DNA of 64,000 nucleotides from contig JAJEKB010021880.1 in the NCBI GenBank assembly GCA_022393335.1, positions 3,427,037 through 3,491,036 of the forward strand. Direction: 5' to 3'. The translations under genes were made by a program, and so were the position numbers. Within the stretch, counting starts at the first letter, position 1. Every line of letters begins with the position of its first letter. Under the pieces are notes generated by a model. That model searched no databases. It had not been told where the DNA came from and saw only the letters and a program-made list of their open reading frames with translations. The stretch is from Macrotrachela quadricornifera (Eukaryota > Rotifera > Eurotatoria > Philodinida > Philodinidae). Positions 59,964 through 64,000 of this stretch are shown here, piece after piece.

Positions 59964-61053
59964 ATGGCATCTTCAAATTCAGTAAATAACAAAGAAGAAA
60001 TGATGTTGGACGCATTAGAAACACAAATAAAAATGAACAAGTTATTTGAGGATATGGCAGAGCTAATTAGGGTACAGGATGAGTAAGTATCCAATACAAT
60101 TCTTTCATTGAAATGAATTTTTTATTTGTTCAAAATATCTTAACCCTTTACTCCCCACAGTAGTTCAAAAAGCGCTAGCAATAAAATTACACCTGAAATA
60201 AAGTATTGGTGCCTCCAATATACCGAAAGTATGAACAAATCAAAGAAATGCTTTCTTCAATTTTAGCGCATTTTTCTGAGGGGGAGTAGGGAAAAAATTT
60301 TGGCCAATTCTCAGGAGCATTCGACAAAACTGATGTATCTCAGTCAAGAAACACCGTATAGAGTTCGGGAACGTTTCGTTTCATAGGAAAATGTTTCCTT
60401 TATAATTCTATATAATTGAGATAACTGTTGTATTGATTCGTAGATATTCAAGAATCAGGATGCTATTATTGTAGAAACCTGTTAGTGACAATTGCGTATT
60501 TTACCCTATAACAGCCTCCTAAGCTTTTCTAAAAATTCTGGAACCTAAGCACATAACTAGTGGACACCTTTTTCTATATGTATCACGCATTAGGTCGCCG
60601 GACGGCTTAGTGCTTTGAAATAGAAAATTACTTTTACAACATAATAGTCGGTTTTCGAAATCATCGATTATAGGAGTCACATATCTCCGAACGAGCACGG
60701 CGAAAAACAAAAGTTTTTTTTACGAATTGGTAGCCCATGAAGTTTACTACAAAAAGTGTTCTTAGAGTTTTTCAATCTGATGCTTTCTTAATCTTTCGCA
60801 ACTGTTCTTCCAATGTCCATTCCAGTGGACATTGGGAGGTAAAGGGTTAAGTATGGTTCAAATCATGATGCTACATGAATCTTCGGGTCGGCACAACTTC
60901 GATCTCATAAATATTACGAGCTCAAGTCCATCTTGCTCTTCAAAAGTATCAATTTTTTTTGTTCAACTCAAAGATCAAATTAAGGAGGCAATCTTATGTG
61001 CTTCTCAGCAAGAAGAAAAGGTATCTTCCTCTGAATCTGATCCGATCAAATGA
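59964..61053 (+). CDS. small uncharacterised protein, two exons
   Basis: Exons 59964-60082 and 60852-61053 join in phase 2 to give 106 residues. The first exon (MASSNSVNNKEEMMLDALET, then MNKLFEDMAELIRVQDE) is acidic and helical, possibly coiled coil. The second has a Ser-rich stretch (ITSSSPSCSSK) and a helical LKDQIKEAILCASQQEEK. I do not recognise the family. The intron contains a piggyBac-type MITE; without it the intron would be about 62 bp, like others in the window. The sequence GAAAAG/GTATCT near 61020 could be a donor to a third exon (for example at 61626 after TTTTGCAG), so the C-terminus is uncertain. Confidence 0.5.
60144..60846. mobile_element. piggyBac-type MITE at a splice acceptor
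   Basis: TTAA at 60140-60143 and 60847-60850 flanks inverted ends CCCTTTACTCCCCA and TGGGAGGTAAAGGG. The 703-bp body has no transposase. The right TTAA is directly followed by G, so TTAAG supplies the AG acceptor of exon 2 at 60852. The element's own purine-rich end now stands where the pyrimidine tract of the intron was. Confidence 0.85.
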
Positions 61054-61776
61054 ACATTAGACAATTACCTCAATCGACAAACTTAACTAACATTTATTTC
61101 AATGAATTTCGAATATTCAAAATACTGCTGTAGTTATCATCTATGTTGTTTTGAACTGATCGAAAACAATTGGTTATTTAAGGACAACCAATATTTTTCT
61201 GTGTTTCGTTTATTGTTTCATCCTCAGACTTATTTGTTGCTCAACATGTGAATAATATTTACCGTCGAAGACGATCAGTTATTCTTGTGTCAGCCTAAAT
61301 AAAAAAATTATTCTTCAAGATGATATTTACTATCACATTGATTGTTAAATTATAACTTAAAACGAATGAGTAAACTTTTTCATATCATACGTATCACTAT
61401 ACGTATCCTTTTGATTATAATTGTTCTTCAAATTAGTCTCATTTGTTAGTGAAAGTAATTTGATCAGGTTTTTACTTCATAACAAAAAGAAATAACATAT
61501 GATAATGAGAATATAGAATTTCAAATTAATTAAAGTTATTAGATAGAAGATTAGGACATCATTGATATAGTTACTGACATTATAAAAAGTAAGATAACAC
61601 ATTATATTTATCTTTCTTTTTGCAGTCAAAAGAAGTGAATCAAATACAAAATATTACGTTCATATAGAAGTTATGCATGGATCAAATGTACGTCCTTACT
61701 TTATCAGAATTCATCCGTTTTCTCTTTATTATTGATTGATAACTAAATTCAATCGTCGTGCTCAAATATTCATACA
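61054..61776. other. intergenic or intronic
   Basis: AT-rich DNA with a pyrimidine tract and TTTTGCAG at about 61613-61625, which may be an acceptor for a terminal exon of the preceding gene. Nothing else was recognised. Confidence 0.4.
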
Positions 61777-61934
61777 ATGGAAGACAATGAAACTAATATG
61801 TCTATCAAAAGTCAGACTCTAAGATTTACTTCTTCAGATAACAGTCGATATTTGAGTTTTCATAGATGGAAGTATTTTTCTCTGCAAAAAGAATTTTTCT
61901 TTAACTCAACAGGTCAAGCCACATGGGACGAGAG
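61777..61934 (+). other. short open frame interrupted by a hAT insertion
   Basis: The frame MEDNETNMSIKSQTLRF, then FHRWKYFSLQKEFFFNSTGQ, runs into the hAT element at 61935. Removing the element and one target copy gives ..ATWDERCYHQMC-stop, about 60 residues in all. Family unknown; it may not be a real gene. Confidence 0.25.
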
Positions 61935-62953
61935 TAGTGGCATAACCAGGAATTGCCGGGTGAGTGGGCGCTGCCCTACCAATTTTTGAAAATACTATAT
62001 AATATTTATATAATAATGCAGCATGTATTTTTCTCGCATTATGAAAAGATTTTAGCTTATTTACCCTTAAAATTACGCTTTAAATGTTACTAATTTTTAT
62101 TAAATGAAGAAAATATCCAAATCCAAAGGTTACAAAGACTTTACTTTAAAAAAAATTCTACTATTTTTATGCAAATCAACAAAATTATCGATGAGTTTCT
62201 CGAAGTCAATCACAAAGTTGCGCTCTACTGCTAAAACATATATAGGGTGTCAGGAAAGTCTTTAGAGTTGGGAAAATTTGAATATCTTCAACATTCTTCA
62301 ACCATATAAGCCGAATTTTTCTGAGGATGGAGGACAGAGAGAAGTTTCTATTTTTGGAGGAATAGTCCATTCATGGTCATAAAACCACCAAACTTTTCCT
62401 CACTACATAGGTAAAGTGTGCAGAAATGTCTCTTGCTCATAGCTATAGTCGGATATCGTAGAATATTGCTTTACTTTTTGTCAAGCAGTACAGTTAATGT
62501 TCACATGCGTTTGTGTTAGCATCTTTTCTATATGCTTCAAAATAAAAAGAGAAATGACATAGCGACTAAACTTCGTGAGTGATCTCGTTCTCAGCAAAAA
62601 ACTACAACAACAGAGTTATTCTTGAATGATAAATAAATCCTCATTAAAGTAACCAGTGATATAGTGAGGAAACGTTTGGTGTTTTTATGACGATAGAAGG
62701 ACTGTTCCTTTATGAATAGAAACCGCTCTCTGTCCTCTATTCTCAAAAAAATACGGCTTATATGGGTCAAGAATGTTGAAGATATTCAAATTTTCCAAAC
62801 TTTAAGGACTTTCCGGACACCCTATAGATCGCTCCCAAACAGATACTGTTGTAAAAATAAAAAATTCAGTTTTCAAAAAATTTCGGGTGAATGAGCAAAC
62901 AGATCCGGTGAGTGGGCGGCGCCCACTCATGTCCTACCCTGGTCACGCCACTA
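61935..62953. mobile_element. short hAT element with a nested MITE
   Basis: The left end TAGTGGCATAACCAGG and the right end CCTGGTCACGCCACTA are inverted repeats with two mismatches; subterminally both sides carry GTGAGTGGGCG(C/G)(T/C)GCCC-type sequence. The exact 8-bp duplication GACGAGAG lies at 61927-61934 and 62954-62961. There is no transposase frame. Subtracting the nested element leaves about 435 bp, so it is a non-autonomous hAT. Confidence 0.92.
62243..62824. mobile_element. Tc1/mariner-type MITE nested in the hAT element
   Basis: Ends TAGGGTGTCAGGAAAGTC and its inverse GGACTTTCCGGACACCCTA are flanked by TA. The inverted arms continue for about 180 bp (AATTTGAATATCTTCAACAT, AAGCCGAATTTTTCTGAGG, GGACAGAGAGAAGTTTCTA), so the element folds back on itself. 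No coding capacity. Being inside the hAT unit, it is the younger insertion of the two. Confidence 0.88.
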
Positions 62954-62961
62954 GACGAGAG

Positions 62962-63658
62962 ATGTTATCATCAGATGTGTTGATCCTTACTCAATAGACT
63001 TCTTCCTCATTCTTCATTCATTCAATTGAATCAAATAAACTATACTAATACTACTATCGGAAATTTTAAAGAAGGTCGGTGGAAGAAAAGCTTATAACTT
63101 TTGAATCGAAAGTTATAGCGACCTTCGATTTTCAAGGTTCAATACACAACAGTCGGGCGCACATGCCAACGTGGGAAAGTGCTCTTCTTAGGTACTTCTT
63201 CAGACCCGCTTTAGTCTACGAAATTAAGGACAACTTAGCGAAGTTTTTAGAGAGAATTTTTTTCGCAGTGTTTGCACTCTGACATGCCCTGGTATCTAAA
63301 AAATTTCTAAATTTCACCTCCTTGAAAGTTCTGAGGCCTTTTAAGAGAAGAGTTTCATGTAGGATATTTTTCGCTAAAAAGCAAAAAAATACTTCAAATA
63401 TAGATTTTTCATTATGCTAATCAACATGAAGGAGGTTATTTGAATATTGAATTATAGTTTCATATAGAGCGCACGAGCACAAACACATGGAAATGCTTAT
63501 TTTCGAGTTCCTTTGATAAGCAAAATCTGCATCCCTTACGGTCTACTTGATTCTATCGTCTTTTTTGTTTTCATCAGTCTTTCAGAACAGCAGATCTTAC
63601 ATTACTTGCTCCGAAAATAAACTGAATTTTGAACAAAGTACAAATACAAAGAGAACTA
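62962..63658. other. intergenic
   Basis: No gene or clear element recognised. The frame at 63079-63282 has no family resemblance. Confidence 0.45.
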
Positions 63659-64000
63659 TTACTCCACATTTTTCTCATTGTCATAAAAATCTGCTTCTCC
63701 ACTGTTAGATTTTAAATAGGGTACGATTTCTTCTTCCATTATTTCATCTGCTGTTTTATACATCTCTTCGAATTTATAAACATGATGAAAATATGAACTT
63801 GCAAGTTTAGCATCCATTGCCACCATAAACTGTTCAATCAATTGTTCTACATCATTTTGACGAAATGTTGTATTTTGATCATGAACAAACTGTTTCAGAT
63901 TATTCTATGAAAGATCAATTGGATTAAGACTACAGTGTAGTTTTGGAAGACGAATGATTTCTACAGTGTATTTCTTTGCAATACGATCGCTTTATTCAAT
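63659..64000 (-). pseudogene. DDE transposase C-terminal part, truncated by window edge
   Basis: The minus-strand translation holds RLPKLHCSLNPIDLS, then NNLKQFVHDQNTTF, NDVEQLI and FHHVYKFEEMY, with an acidic C-terminus. This is the end of the IS630/Tc1-related DDE_3 transposases whose usual form is LPPYHCELNPIE..W..VK. The third acidic residue is Asp here (NPID) rather than the more common Glu. A TAG at 63905-63907 replaces the expected Trp after NPIDLS, and a TAA lies at 63992-63994. It is therefore a dead copy, continuing beyond the window. Confidence 0.7.

Noticed and set aside
1..64000. CRISPR arrays, operons, tRNA or rRNA genes
   Set aside because: No regularly spaced identical repeats with unique spacers, no tRNA-like cloverleaf or rRNA core was noticed, and the split genes show this is nuclear eukaryotic DNA.

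Overview
The window reads as a piece of nuclear genome from a small metazoan, most likely a bdelloid rotifer (Adineta or Rotaria type). The DNA is strongly AT-rich. Genes are split by GT-AG introns, many only about 50-60 bp and some several kb. The gene families (RSE-type ADP-ribosyltransferase with TPRs, NHL-repeat proteins, TIR protein, long F-box protein, kyphoscoliosis-type transglutaminase-like protein) are the kind that are expanded in bdelloid gene sets. The assignment is an inference from family content; no rRNA, tRNA or organelle marker is present to confirm it.

Layout. 1-3.7 kb: gene-poor, with small palindromic elements and an ATG-less cysteine-rich reading frame. 3.73-5.43 kb: a hAT transposon bounded by an exact 8-bp target duplication, keeping only the C-terminal part of a ZMYM1-like transposase. 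6.4-13.0 kb (+): one gene that I assemble as N-terminal domain, ADP-ribosyltransferase, TPR and NHL repeats, joined through two very short exons. 13.15-14.82 kb: a decayed mariner-like element with long terminal inverted repeats. 15.06-19.39 kb (+): a 20-exon insulin-degrading enzyme gene, 1052 residues. 23.6-25.6 kb (-): a two-exon membrane-anchored NHL protein. 27.5-30.06 kb (+): a single-exon helical-TIR-SAM-like protein. 30-37 kb: gene-poor, with several dispersed and palindromic repeats. 37.0-42.5 kb (+): a four-exon F-box protein. 43.3-44.7 kb: palindromes and diverged direct repeats. 45.3-52.06 kb (+): a four-exon gene with a possible NTAN1/CheD-like N-terminus, whose introns hold large inverted-repeat elements. 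53.7-54.75 kb: a composite TIR element. 55.8-56.3 kb: a degenerate minisatellite. 56.65-58.85 kb (-): a broken UBA x3 plus transglutaminase-like gene. 60-61 kb (+): a small gene with a piggyBac-type MITE lodged at its splice acceptor. 61.9-62.95 kb: a short hAT element carrying a nested Tc1/mariner-type MITE. 63.66-64 kb (-): the end of a broken DDE transposase.

The genes do not form a pathway; this is an ordinary eukaryotic locus loaded with non-autonomous DNA transposons. Points most worth a second look: the ART-TPR-NHL fusion with micro-exons, the ARM-like/TIR/SAM-like protein (same parts as SARM1 in another order), nonsense codons concentrated at tryptophan positions in several broken genes, and the piggyBac MITE that replaced the pyrimidine tract in front of an exon. 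Exon coordinates were set by eye from splice signals, reading phase and family resemblance; no RNA or alignment evidence was available.
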